Of a stretch of 64,000 nt of DNA, positions 42,927-54,682 are shown piece by piece. Source of the stretch: Hemileia vastatrix (taxonomy: Eukaryota; Basidiomycota; Pucciniomycetes; Pucciniales; Zaghouaniaceae); NCBI GenBank assembly GCA_030280995.1, contig JASXTE010000002.1, forward strand, positions 4,771,683 to 4,835,682. Direction: 5' to 3'. Numbering within the stretch: position 1 is the stretch's first letter; each line of letters begins with the position of its first letter. A program made the translations under genes and the position numbers. The notes under the pieces were generated by a model. It did not search any database, was not told the origin of the DNA, and saw only the letters and a program-made list of their open reading frames with translations.

Positions 42927-44102
42927 TGTCAGCCTAGATATCCCTAGGACTGAGTATTTCTTATGCTTAAAATAAGATAACCTTAAGTACATTAAGCTTA
43001 TATCTTAAAAATAGGGTTAAAACAATTATATATATGATTATAATACATATATATATAATTGATACACTATTATATAGCTTATAGTAGTTTAAATAGCTTA
43101 TCTATAGCCTAATAATACTTATTAAGGTGTTAATGGAGTCATAATATACTTATCTTAAGTGATATTAAGTAATTATTGACATACATAAGCTTAAATGTAT
43201 ACATAAAGCTCATATTCAGTGAAATATGCAGTATATTATGTATAATTAGGTCTATAAGTGGGTTTTAGCCTCTTAATAGCCTATAAACTTTTTTTTCTGC
43301 TCATTTTAGGTCATATGGACATAATCAGTGGATTCACAACATCTACAGAAGCATAGACATCTATATCAGGCGCATACACTCAGTTTGGACAACTTAATCT
43401 GCTTCCTTGGATGGATATTCACAGATTTATGGGTTAAGAGGTCATTTCTGGGTTAATGTGGATGCTTGGGGATGTTATTGGGGTCTTGGACAATTAATTT
43501 GTTTCCTTTATATGCTTTGGGTTTCATTTTATCTCTTTTGGATTACCTGTTTCACCTGTTTCTTTATGGTATCCGCTTTTATCTGGATTTTCTAATTATG
43601 TTTTGGGTCTGAGTTAGCATTAATTGTGATGGAGGGTCCTTAATTTAGGTCTGGGTGTTGAATCTTCTTGAAGTGGACGCCATGGGGAGGTGATGGGCCC
43701 TCACAGTGCTGTAATTGCCGGGGATAGCAGTGAAATCATCTGGATTGAAGGTCTGTGCACTCCAGGGTATTTGGGTATAAGTAAGGAGGGATTTTGACGG
43801 TTATTTATCATAAATTACTTACTAAAATTCAATAAAACAATTCAATAAAATTATTAGTATTTAGAAATATATTATAAAGCCTTTATAAGTTGATATTATC
43901 ATTATATAAGCTATAACTATATTCTATTTAGCTATTTTCCACCACTAAGCACACATTTAAATCCATGTATTGTGAGTTTTATTTGAGTATAACTATTTTA
44001 TTAGTCTTGCCCTGAAGTTTAATCACTAAATCATTTATCAATAAGTAGTAGGACCATAAATAAATACTATTATATCATACTTATATACTAGACATACTGA
44101 CA
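42927..44102 (+). repeat. 3' LTR of G4 (1,176 bp)
   Basis: Begins TGTCAGCCTAGATATCCC and ends ACATACTGACA. Scattered substitutions against 35253-36429 include single-base changes and one or two indels. The right flank ACCAT completes the target duplication. Confidence 0.93.
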
Positions 44103-44107
44103 ACCAT

Positions 44108-45844
44108 GGTCACATCAAGCTCGATGTCAGAATAAGCAGTTGGCTTTTTAAATTCAGGAGAGTCAAGCAAAGTATCTAAAGGAAATTCTTGTTTATTTTT
44201 ATAAGATTCTGCAATTTTTGTACCTTGATTATATTTTAGATAAAACTAAAAAGTTATGGGAATAGAAATTTGAGCAGGAAAATTTTATAAGGAAAGGAAT
44301 AAAAATTAATAGCCATACTGTGGTGTGAAGGAGAAAAATTTGATTTGGAAAAGAACTGGGAGAGAAGAGATGTGAGGTAGAGTATAAGGGTTAGGATGGA
44401 AGGAAGGCAATGTCTAGTTGATTGGGAGGATGTGGGTATTAGTTGGCTGAATTGTGGTTGAGAAAATTGTACAAAGGTACACAGGGGGGGAACATGGCGG
44501 CCAGACAACAGGTTTAGTTCAAATACTGAATTGATTCAATTCAGTATGTAAACTGAATCAGAAATTGTAAAAAGACTCTTACATTTGTCTTGCAATAAGC
44601 AGAATCCAAGGGAGTTGGATAAACCTAAGAAAACCCTGTCCCTTTAAGTAAATAAAGAGTTCACAATTAAATAAGCTAAAAACTCTACTTGATATGAAAT
44701 GACCAATAAACTTTTTGTTATTAATGGTGTTGAGATGTAGAATCAGTGTTCTTTGATAATGAGGGTAAGAAACACAACAGTGAAACTGTATTTAGAAAAT
44801 TTATATAAATTATTGAATAATAAGTTTTTATGAAGCTTTTATTTTATATGATTTAGTTGTTAAAATATGATCCATGGTTATGAGACCTTTTAAATGGTAC
44901 CCTATATGTTATATTTTTGTGATGATGAGTGAAATTAATAAATTGTTATGTAAAAGTGTTATATTTATAAGGGTATTGCAATTTTATAATTTGTTATGAA
45001 AATATTAAATGATTGTTATTAATGTGTGTTGTTGTGGTTGATTGTTCTCTGTTTGTCTGTATATTTACTTCTCTATATCTAATTTATAGTCTACAGGCTT
45101 TATATGAATAGTATTTCATGTGACCTACTTTCCCTAACCAGAGAATTCTGGAGCTTTCTCAGAGATCACCGGAGTTTGTACGGAGCTTGTCCAGAGCATC
45201 CAAGAGCTCATATGGACTTCCGTACTCAAAAAGAACCCTTAAAATACTAATAAAAAAAGTAGAAAAATTATAGATGATAGAGCTACCTCTCCTTTATAAT
45301 CCATTTGTATTTTTGTACTCTTCACAGCCCTATTCATCTAGTAAAAAATTATCAAGTTTAAGTAAATTATAAAAAATTAAAAATAACCAAAAATACTTTA
45401 TAAAATTATTAAAAATTATAGAAAAATAGTAAAAATTCCACAAAACTTCCCAAAGGTTCTTGAGAATCCTGACTTAAATTTACATGCACTTTTAATCCTA
45501 TAATTTCATTTCTTGTCTGTTAATTATTCTTTTAATCTTGACTTGTAAAATTACCCCTTTTTTAACCACTTTTAATACTCATTTTTATAAATATAACCAT
45601 TTTTAAAATTAGATTGATTTTTACAGTCTAAATAAAAATCTCCCAAAAATTCTTTCATAATAAACTTCAGCGCCCTACTAAACTTTAGACTGCCACATTC
45701 TCCCTTCAATAAAGAATGTCCCCACTCTTTAAATTTGAATAATTGATTGAACTCATATTCATCCTCTCTTCATCTTCTTCAACCAATTGCCTTAAATAAT
45801 CCTGAATATTTCCACCTTTATTTTTAAATTAATATCATCATCAA
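44108..45844. other. Non-coding spacer right of G4
   Basis: No recognisable gene. The minus strand of about 44110-44225 is open and reads IAESYKNKQEFPLDTLLDSP and KPTAYSDIELDVT, which looks protein-like, but I cannot place it. 44260-44500 is purine-rich. The rest is AT-rich without visible structure. Confidence 0.4.
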
Positions 45845-46089
45845 TATGCCATCAAAAGACCATGCTGAATAAAAGCTACCCATCTGGTCATGGGTGCATT
45901 TGGTAAACTTGGGGAATTGATCATTTGAATTAAAGATTTAGCATCAACTTGTAATTTGAAGTGTTGTCCCCATAAGATATTTTGAATTTTCTTTAAGATT
46001 TTTTCCACACCACAAAGCTCTAATTTAGGTTGAGAATATCTTTATTCCACCTCAGTAAATACTACAGATTAATAACTGACTGGTCTTAT
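45845..46089 (-). pseudogene. pol: RNase H fragment of a G2-type Gypsy element
   Basis: The reverse complement aligns closely with 8040-8270 of G2: SLVFTEVE, stop, then LELCGVEKILKKIQNILWG, HFKLQVDAKSLIQM, and SLPNAPMTRWVAFIQH. The stop after VFxEVE is shared with G2, so both may descend from one defective source or share a TAA mutation. MITE B4 interrupts the fragment at its 5' side. Confidence 0.8.
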
Positions 46090-46336
46090 CACCACACAAT
46101 ATGGGGGGAAGACTTTCTGGCAAGTCCGCAACCTTGATCCCTTATTCTTGTTTATTTGAGCATCAATTGAGGTGTTGATGATGCTTTCAAGAAATATGAA
46201 TGAATCTTTATTGAACTCACTGTGAAGGCAACTTGAATATGTGCTAAATTTTAATGAAACCGTTACATGAAAATATCTTGAAATGTGGCTAGTATGATTT
46301 TTTAAAAAAATGTTTAAATAAGTGCACCCCATAAAC
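46090..46336. mobile_element. MITE B4, about 247 bp, decayed right end
   Basis: The left end CACCACACAATATGGGGGG and the following GACTTTCTGGCAAGTCCGCAA match B2. The right end is degenerate (AAGTGCACCCCATAAAC). The size fits the family (239-261 bp). It is inserted in a G2-type RNase H fragment; TAACCAGG right of it resembles the continuation of that gene. Confidence 0.62.
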
Positions 46337-48790
46337 TAACCAGGATTATAAATAAAAAAGATATAAAATTTTTTTGTTGTTCATTTAAATTATTTTAAAA
46401 TGAAAATATTTTCAATTTATATTGAATAAAATTCAATTATACAATCATATAGGTTCTGAGCTCAAATATATAGATAAACTATTAAATATAATAAAAAATT
46501 ATAAGAGAAAGAATATTAATGCAGTGATACTATTAAAAAAAATCCTTATCATTGAAGCTTTTGAGAAAAAAATATTATTTTTTCATATTATATGACTAGA
46601 TAGTAATTAATATTTTGAAGATTTAAAATATCTGAAGAAGGTAAGAAATTGTCAAAAATAAAATTTTAGAAGAATTTTTTCAACCATATAATCTGTAAGA
46701 ATTTCATATAGATATATAATTTAATCACCAGTAGATGAAAACAGTATATGTGTGCTATTAGTCTTTAAAAATGAGATGTAATTATCTTCCACATATATGA
46801 ATGCAAATGTTGAAATTTAAATTTTATTAAATCAAATTGTTGAATAAGATTTTAAAAGAAGTCTAGTGGTTATTTTGTATTCAATTTATCACACTTTACA
46901 TTCTGTGTAACTTGGTTATTTAATTTCTCTATTCAGTAAATTTGTTCAGAAAAACTCTTATCTGTTCCTCTCCTATCCTTTCCATTCTAATAAACTCAAA
47001 AATATCTCCCTCTCTCATTTTCAGCCTCTTAAAGCTCATGTTCTTATCCTGCTCCCACCCTTTCTTCTCCCCATCTTATCCTTTTTCAAGCCTCTCCACA
47101 ATTTCTAATTGCTTTTGCATCCTTCCAAACCACTCTCTACCCCTTTTAATTAATGGAAAGCAAGGCATTTTGGAGTGGGGGGAAAAATAAATATCTTTAA
47201 AGTGAAACAAAAAAGGGTGAATTGACAGTTGGAGAGGGTAGGAAGGGGGTGAGGAGGGAATAAAATGGTGTAGAAAGAGTTGAGAGGGTAGAAAAAGTGG
47301 TAGTGAGGGGTACCAATGGTAATAAGATGTATGGGATAGGATGGGAAGGGTATAAAAATGTGTATTAAAGGATGGGGAGGGCATAAAAAGCATTTAAATG
47401 AATTTCAAAGGCTTCAGAAAGTATTGAAAGGGGTGTGTGATATGGAAATGGTAGTGAAAGGGGTGAGAAGGGGTGGTGAAACCTGGAGAAAGGTTAAAAC
47501 GGGGTGATTGAGGGAGAAAAGAAAGTGGATAAAACATCATGGTGTACTCTGACATTTGGCCAAACATCAGAGTACACTATCATGTAAAGTTTCTGAATAC
47601 AGAGACAGCTGTAGTTGGACCAAATGAGGACTGGCTGACAGCTGTAAATTTCTTATCTTGTGAGAACACAGATGCATAGAATTGTTCAAATTTACAAATG
47701 TGGCATTTTCTGAATTAGGGAAATTTATAAACCTTTTTAAATTTAAAATAAAGCTGTCTTGTATCATTTGAAAGAATAATATATTACAAAGAATAAGCAT
47801 TTATATATAAAAATTAAAAATGAAAAAAAATTACAAATATATTACATATAATATCATGGAAAATGATCACTAATTATTTTTATGATTAGAAACTAAAAAA
47901 TATTTTTTATTTTGAGAAACAAATTTAAAAAAAAAACCCATATTCAAATTCAAACCATTGATATTGACATGATAAGGTGAAATTCATTATCTTTTGTTTC
48001 AAAATTCAGCTCTGTTGAAGATGTGAAGAACAGATTTAATGTGCATTGTTGGGTTTGAAAACAATAATAACACAATTTTTTTTTGATATATCCCACCTTT
48101 AAGCTTGATTTTTAACCTTTATAGTGTTATATATACCTGAATGAATACATTTAATTATCACAAATTTAAGAAAAAAATAATAATTACATGTCTCAAAATA
48201 TATATTACTATTTATTCAACAGGAGTAAAATTTTTTTTGCTGCTCTTCATTAATAAATATATTTCATGTCAATGAACATATACATTTTTCAAAAATATTA
48301 TATCTAAGCTTTGATGGAACTTAGGTTGAAATCTCAATATAATCCAGATTCTGAATGTTCTTGAAGCTGACTTAAAATTCAATTTGTCTTAAAAATATTT
48401 TTGAGTTTGATGTCAGATTTTTTAAAGTATACAAAAGTACATTTCTTGATCAAATGGATTTATGTTAATTGCTACATTAATTGTTGGAAATAAACAAACA
48501 TTTGAATAATCTTAAAATCTTTTTTGATTTGAAAAACATGCATATAAATTTAACTATATTATAGTGTAACATTTTTCAAATTATAGATTAAGGGAAGCAC
48601 TCATCTTAGTTTTTTTTGAACTATACTACATAAGATAATTTCTCTAATTTTAAGTTTCTGCTTTAGCTACTTTTAAAGAGGAAAATACTTGTTATAAAAA
48701 AAATTAATAAAATTCCTTATGAGTATTGTATTACTTTTTTAAAAACCATATTTTTAAGTTTTAATGAAAAATCAAGGGAAAAACTAATTT
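46337..48790. other. Non-coding AT-rich region
   Basis: No gene recognised. 47160-47520 is strongly purine-biased on the plus strand (GGTGAGGAGGG, GGTAGAAAAAG types), with a short imperfect inverted repeat at 47537-47577 (ATGGTGTACTCTGACATTTG / CAAACATCAGAGTACACTAT). The rest shows only A/T runs. Confidence 0.45.
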
Positions 48791-48794
48791 AATA

Positions 48795-48870
48795 GGGGGT
48801 GTCAGTTCTGGCAAATCCGCACTTAACTTAAGTGCGGATTTCAAACCAAATCAGCACTTACAAATCAGCA
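48795..48870. repeat. Subterminal palindromic motifs, left end of H2
   Basis: AATCCGCACTTAACTTAAGT followed by GCGGATT forms a 27-bp palindrome just inside the TIR, then two more AATCAGCACTT copies. Matching motifs sit at the right end (52380-52530). H1 and H3 have TCCGCAATT in the same place. Confidence 0.75.
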
Positions 48871-48906
48871 CTTAAATTTTGCAAAAAAGTCACTTATTTC
48901 AAAAAA

Positions 48907-49240
48907 GGGTGTCAGTTATGACCCCAAATCAGCACTTTTTTCCCGTTTTTTTTCACAACCACATTTTGTCCACAAAACATCCCTTCCTTTCTTACCCAAT
49001 CCCTGTCACATGTGACACACTGACCTTCCTCGCTACCTACCCATCAATCCTCGGCACACACCCCTTCCTGACATTTTCAATATTTTGACCAGGCATGTTT
49101 ACATTCTTTTTTACTTATTTCTTCTACTTCTTAATCTTTTTTCTATGGTTGTCAGTTCTGACCTCAAATCAGCACTTTTTTTGTGATTTTTTTTTTCAAA
49201 ACCACATGTTGGCCACATCATCCCTTTCTTTCCTATACCA
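48907..49240. repeat. Direct duplication of an about 94-bp subterminal block in H2
   Basis: 48907-49000 and 49147-49240 share the block GTGTCAGTTATGACCCCAAA then TCAGCACTTTTTTC, the ACAACCACATTTTGTCCACA segment and CATCCCTTYCTTTC, with moderate divergence. Both begin with a TIR-like GTCAGTT, as if a second element end was captured. Confidence 0.7.
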
Positions 49241-50059
49241 TTTTGTACTCTCCAAATGTCCTCTTTGTGTACTTCATTCACTTGGGTTGGTATTTTGGTT
49301 TGTTGCATATTCATTTTTTTTGGAATTTACGGTGAAAATTTTTTTTTGGATGGCTCATTGGTTTTCTTTCACCAGCTCAACATGAAATCGCATTTTTTCT
49401 GAAATTGCATATTTTGTCAGTGATTTTTTTTTTCATTCATCCTTAATATCCTTTTCCTATTCTCCTCCAACATCCCTCAAACAATTTGGTTTCATTCATT
49501 TTGTCATCTCATCTCTCCAGGTAAGTCACTTTATTCTTTTTTTTGATTTTTTGATTACTAATTATAGTTTTTTTTGTTTTTTTCTGTTTATTTTATTTTT
49601 TTTATCTAAATTTTTTTTGTAAGTGGTTATTTTGGATTTCAATGGTATAATTAACCTTTTTTTTCTCTCCCTCTTTACTTTCTTTTTTAGCTCCATCACC
49701 CTACTCTTCATCCCTCCTTGGCATGGTCATTATCCCCCCTTTCCCTTATTTCACTTTTTTTTGGCTCCATTTCATTGAAACACATACATTGCACATTCTT
49801 TATGCATTTCACTTACTCCATATTAAATTTCCCCACAATTCCAACATCAATCTTTCTCACTCTATTTTTCCTACTTTTCAATCAAGGTAAGTTTCATCTC
49901 CTTTTTTTCATGCCTATATGATATCTCATTCCTTTTATGAAAACTTCATACTTAAATATATGTATGACTCTTATCTGGATAACAGTGAACTTATAAAACT
50001 CCTTTTGATCTCATCTTCATTACCACTTTTCAAGTTTTTGTAAAATTTTGAAAATCAGA

Positions 50060-50380
50060 CTTGGAATTAGGGTTAGATTTATTCAAATCTAATGTTCTTT
50101 TTACTGAATATTCTCCTGAAGGCTACCTTTCATTTTCTACAAACAGATTTGAATTTGATTCAGTGGTTGCTGAGATATTGACCGTTAAAGTTGAGACTTT
50201 TTTTTCCCAATTTAAATTTTTATTTCATTTTTTTATGTAACAAATTAGGGTTAGGTTTATTTAAATCACATGTCCTTTAACTGAAGATTCTACTAAAGCA
50301 TATCTTTCATTTCCCACAAACAGGTTTGAATTAGGTTCAGTGGTTGCTGAGATTTTGACCTTTGAAGTTGAGCCTTTTTT
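50060..50380. repeat. Two-copy direct repeat upstream of the oxygenase exon 2 in H2
   Basis: 50060-50195 and 50240-50375 are diverged copies: TTAGGGTTAGATTTATTCAA, then a CTACCTTTCATTTTC-type block, AACAGATTTGAATTTGATTC and AGTGGTTGCTGAGATATTGA. The same pair is in H3 (about 61900-62230, reversed). It takes the place of oxygenase exon 1, which is absent from H2 and H3. Confidence 0.7.
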
Positions 50381-50483
50381 CCAAATTTCACTTGTCTTAT
50401 TTCACATTTTTATATTGCATATTTAGAGGATAAGGATTCTGAAACTCTTATATGATTATTATCTAGGCATTTCAATCATATAG

Positions 50484-51112
50484 GCATATATTTGTTGGTC
50501 AAGAATATCACTAAAGCTCAAAAAGATGAAGATTTTTGCTTATGGGACATTCTACCTTCCTTTGACTCTTTTCTTGCTTTTTGACTCAACAAGCTCTGTA
50601 ATAAAGCATTTGAAGAAAATCATGAACTTGCAACCAAAGTTGGAATACCGAATTGGTGTGACTCCGAATGGGAAGATATCAGCCATGAATATCTTTTATT
50701 TTCTAATGTTATTATCACTCATTCTGGATTCCACAATAGGATTCATATCGATAGGAATGATGCCAATTTTCTTACTTTTGGAATATTCTCATATATCAAT
50801 CCGATAACTGGCCACCCAATACCATCTCCAGCTAAAATCAAAGGACATGGTTTATAGTTTCCAGACCACCGGTGCATCATTGATTTTGGTTTGGGAAATG
50901 GTATCATTGAAACTATTTGGAATTCTTCTAAGGATAATCATCAAACAATCAAAGCTCCTCCTGGTTTGGAATCCTGTCAAGATTTCACTCATTTTGGTTG
51001 CTCATTTCAAATCAGTAATAAGTTGATACAAAGAATCAATAAGGTAATGAAAGAAGGTAAAGTTAATTGATTTAAAAAAACTTTATTTAGATCCAAAAAG
51101 TATGGGGATTAG
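50484..51112 (+). pseudogene. TET/JBP-like oxygenase exon 2, decayed, in H2
   Basis: 629 bp, the same length as H1 exon 2, preceded by the splice acceptor ATCATATAG. It keeps RIHIDRNDANFLTFGIFSYI, DNHQTIKAPPG and FTHFGCSFQI, but has stops at LAF-stop-LNKLC (50581-50583), GL-stop-FPDH (50855 area) and near the C-terminus. The first two stops are shared with the H3 copy, so H2 and H3 versions come from an already broken source. Exon 1 is missing. Confidence 0.82.
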
Positions 51113-51404
51113 AGTTGTCATCAAAAATTTTATATTTTTCGTAAATTTTTAATAAATATTTTTTATGTATCAATTTCCTCAACTAAAGTAATGGGCCCAT
51201 GACCTTGTGTTGTATAAATGGTAATCATGATAACATTTATTTGTTTCATGGGGTTCCTCTAGCCTATACTTGTGGAAAGTCCCAAACTTTTGTTTCTAGA
51301 TTTGATCTGAATTTTGACTGAGGGATTGTCATTACTTTAAACTAGTGAAATTGATATATATTAGATATTTATTTAATAATTTATGTAATTATATTAAATT
51401 TAGA

Positions 51405-51600
51405 TGACTTCCACCACTTACTTCAATAAAATGCAGGGGGGGGGGTATTGCCAAATTTTCAAATCTGACATGTGAAATTGATGACTTAGAAAAATTTTGG
51501 TGATATCCACCCCTTGCTTCAATAAAATTCAGGGGAGAGTATTGCCAATTTTTCAAAACAGATATAGAATTTTTTTGACTTGTAAATATTTTGGTGAAAA
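51405..51600. repeat. Two units of the 100-bp tandem repeat in H2
   Basis: CCACTTACTTCAATAAAATG then CAGGGGGG, and a second unit CCACCCCTTGCTTCAATAAA. Matches the first two units of 21505-21940. The array breaks off at about 51595, where the transposase fragment begins. Confidence 0.75.
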
Positions 51601-52246
51601 TTTTTGACGAGAATGTGAAAGTAATTGTTTCCACCTTGAGCAGGTTTCTGGCTCAAAGGAATAGCAGTACCATCAACAAAACCAATACATCCTGGGAAGC
51701 CCTCTGCTTGTATAACCTGAGATGATTCAAGTCGCTCTTCTTTTGTTGGCCAGGTGAGAAGTTGAGATTACAAGGAGTTGATGGCAGTGATACATCTTTT
51801 GGTATAAGTGCTCACTGAACCATACCCTAAATTAAAGACATTTTCTAAACGTTTCAAAGCGGCTCCATTACCATTTGAACCCAAACGACATAGTGTGATG
51901 GCCAATTGAATTGAAGGATGTTGTTGTTCTTTTTGAGAATTATTGTGAAATATGGAATGATCCTGAATAAGCTCAAGAAATTTAAGGAAACATTCCTGAG
52001 AAGTCCTGAACAGCTGTCTAAAACTGGGTGTAGATAGTTTAAGAAGTGTTTGGATGGTGTACTTGGGGGTATGAAGTACTTGAGGCTTTCTGGGAAGAAG
52101 GTAACTTTTTTGGCCATTTTTGATAAAAAGACAAAATCTTCTTCTAGATCAGAATCAGAATTGCAATCAGAGTCCAAGAGCAGTTCAAGAGCCATGAAAG
52201 TCATTGCTTTATGTAATTTATCATGATTTGCAAGTGAGGAAGCCAT
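51600..52246 (-). pseudogene. DDE transposase N-terminal fragment in H2
   Basis: ATG 52246 (MASSLANHDKLHKAM) starts the acidic N-terminus (MALELLLDSDCNSDSDLEED). A frameshift near 52060 follows, then QLFRTSQECFLKFLELI, the block HNNSQKEQQHPSIQLAITLC and GSNGNGAALKRLENVF. The first DDE block is present as GFVDGTAIPLSQKPA near 51650. The gene stops there; D2, D3 and E are missing. The H2 transposase is a distinct subfamily from H1/H3. Confidence 0.8.
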
Positions 52247-52543
52247 AACTCTTATATGATATGATATGAAGATGTAAGTGATGTACGATGTTTTGAGTAA
52301 TGAAGTGTTATGCTGCGGAGTGCTGCGTATGAATGGGATGATGCTGACAAATTAGTGAAATGGGACTTGATGGTGAAATCAGCACTTTTGGTTGAGAAAG
52401 TGCGGATTTGAGTGAAATAAGTGACTTATTTCATTTTGAAATCCACCAGTATTGGGGCTAGTGTGTTTTGGAAATCCGCACTTATCTAAGTGCGGATTTG
52501 GTCAAATTTAAGTGCGGATTTGCCAAAACTGACACCCCCTAAT

Positions 52544-53930
52544 ATATCAAATAAAAATTGCTTTTTACCAATAGAAACTTCATTATAAAATAAGCCCTTG
52601 TCCTTAATTTTTTCATCTAAATAGTTAAAAAAATTCTTGCTTGTATGAGGTTTACCAATAATATACTAATTAAATTATTAGATAAGGGATATACAAAAGA
52701 GAATATATGTAGTCTTTTATTATAAAAAATATCAAATATAATGTAATTTATAGATTAAAATGTTTAATGTTGTAAAAATTTAATATATTGCTTATTAATT
52801 TGATTATCCAATTTATAATAATAAGCTAAAATTTAATGAAATTTTATTTATTTCACCTGAGAATAATGTGTACTTTTTAAGCTGTTAATTATGCTGGTGA
52901 AAAGTTCTGATTCCATAAAAAAGAGTTCCCACATGTGCCTTTGAAATATATTTAAAGTTTATAATAAATATATTAAATTATTCAAAATAAATATTTGAAA
53001 TATTTTCTTAATTTTAAATTTATTTTAATATTTGCATTTTCTATGAAAATAACTCAAATTATCTATTGTATATATTTTTAAACAAAATTTCATAGTGCGG
53101 TTTTCATAAAAAAACTAGAAAAATTAAAAGAAAATCAATCTTCCATTTCAGTAGAGTTCCTTAAAAATCATACAGCCTAAAATTTAGCCTTTGATCACTA
53201 TTTATAATTTGTGGTTAATATTTCAAGGTGCACTTATTTTTATCAACAAAAATAGTATTTATGAACATAATAACATTCAATTTAAAATTTGAAGAAATAT
53301 TTATTGGCTTATCTTAATTTCTAATTCAAAATTAAAGGTTCTTTTGAGTTGTATGTTTTCTCAAAATTAGAAATTCACTGATTAGTTATTTATTTCTTCA
53401 ATTCCATGAGATTCATTTTCTGATCTAATAGATCCTACAAAAAATTAATGGAAAATCTTTCAGAAGTTTAGAATTTCAGATATTCATTGTATTTAATTAA
53501 GATATCATATATATTGATTTTGTTGTTGAGGAATCACTATAAATATAAAAAGGTTGAAATTAATTACCTTACTCTTTTTCTTTTTTCTTGAATTTACAAA
53601 GACCAACAAAATTTTAGAATATACCATTTCCAGAATTAGAATTACTTTAAAATATCAAATCAGATATTTTTCATTTATTAGTTTTTGGTGCAATGAAACT
53701 AGAAGGGTGTTTCTTTTAGTAAAAAATTAGGAAATAATACATTGCTTTTTCTTTTTCTTTTTTTTTGGTTTTTTGCATTTTTAACCAATTTCTATAATAA
53801 AAACTTTAATATTTCTAATGGTTAATGTCAATGGGTCCAGTCATCCACAAGTCCTTATTGTTCCTTGTAATCAATGGTACCACATTTTCTGGAATCAAGG
53901 TATCAATGCATTGACAACAATTTGGAAAGG
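52544..53930. other. Non-coding AT-rich spacer
   Basis: No open frame with recognisable content, no repeat seen. A poly-T/pyrimidine run lies near 53740-53780. Confidence 0.5.
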
Positions 53931-53939
53931 CTCCCAAGT

Positions 53940-54647
53940 TTAAATGGGTCTTGATGGTCTAGAAAGCGGTGAAAGGTGGAGAACTCAAGAATTTCAAAGC
54001 AGGTACATAACTTTTTCTTTTATTATTTATTACTCAAGATAAAGGTAAAATTATAATATTATTATTACTTATTATGATTAGAATTAAAAAATTGCAAATA
54101 CTAAATCAGTAATAGTAGTAATGGAATTGAATTATTGTATATAATAAATTTTAAGTAAGGAATGAAGAAAAACAACCAAAATGGGAGGCCTAATATAGGC
54201 AAGAAGGAGAGAAACCATGGAGCTAAAAAAATCTATATACAGGAATATGAGAGAAAGAGAATTCCAGAAGAGAATATTTCAAATATTAAGATTTTTCTAT
54301 AAAAGATTGTATCAATATAATGTATTTACAGTATATGTCAAATTATTTAATTTATTTTAGATTTTCTGTACATGTCAATTTTCAAATAAAATAATTTGAT
54401 TTTTTATTTTCAATATTAATATAATTTTATTTCAACTCTACCCTGTCATGAGGACCTTTTCAGAGGATAAAAAATATGGGGGAAATTAAATTAAAATATT
54501 TACTTGGTTTTTACTTATTCTAATTAGTTAAATTATTACAAGTAAATTATAAAGTATATATAATTAATAAAATATGAAATAAAGGCATGGCTTCATCCTG
54601 GTAAATAATTAATTATTTACTGGGTAAGTCTAGTAGCCTGGCTGACA
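53940..54647 (-). repeat. 3' LTR of G5, diverged
   Basis: The right half matches the G3 LTR (GGCTTCATCC, AAATAATTAATTATTTACTG, GGTAAGTCTAGTAGCCTGGC then TGACA). The left half shares GGTCTAGAA near 53957 and the GAATGAAGAAAAACAACCAA block near 54160. The left boundary is an estimate from the G3 LTR length. Confidence 0.7.
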
Positions 54648-54682
54648 CTCCCTCACTCTAAAAAAACAATAAAAAAATGCTA

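Larger units (their letters stand above)
35253..44102 (+). mobile_element. Complete chromovirus-type Ty3/Gypsy element G4
   Basis: LTRs at 35253-36429 and 42927-44102, with ACCAT duplicated at 35248-35252 and 44103-44107. The order is leader, gag, protease, RT, RNase H, integrase, chromodomain. Protein similarity to G3 is high throughout pol, yet the LTRs share little beyond the TGTCAG start. About a dozen stops and at least one frameshift, plus a mutated protease active site, make it inactive. Length 8,850 bp. Confidence 0.93.
48794..52540. mobile_element. Rearranged Harbinger-like element H2 (3.7 kb), TSD AAT
   Basis: Ends AGGGGGTGTCAGTTCTGGCA and TGCCAAAACTGACACCCCCT, flanked by AAT at 48791-48793 and 52541-52543. 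Inside: a duplicated subterminal block (48907-49000 and 49147-49240), a plus-oriented copy of the transposase 3' flank plus oxygenase exon 2 plus tandem repeats (about 49241-51595, like 17811-21680 of H1), then a minus-oriented transposase N-terminal fragment (51600-52246). The relative orientation of the two blocks differs from H1, so the element is a composite. No intact gene. Confidence 0.85.
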
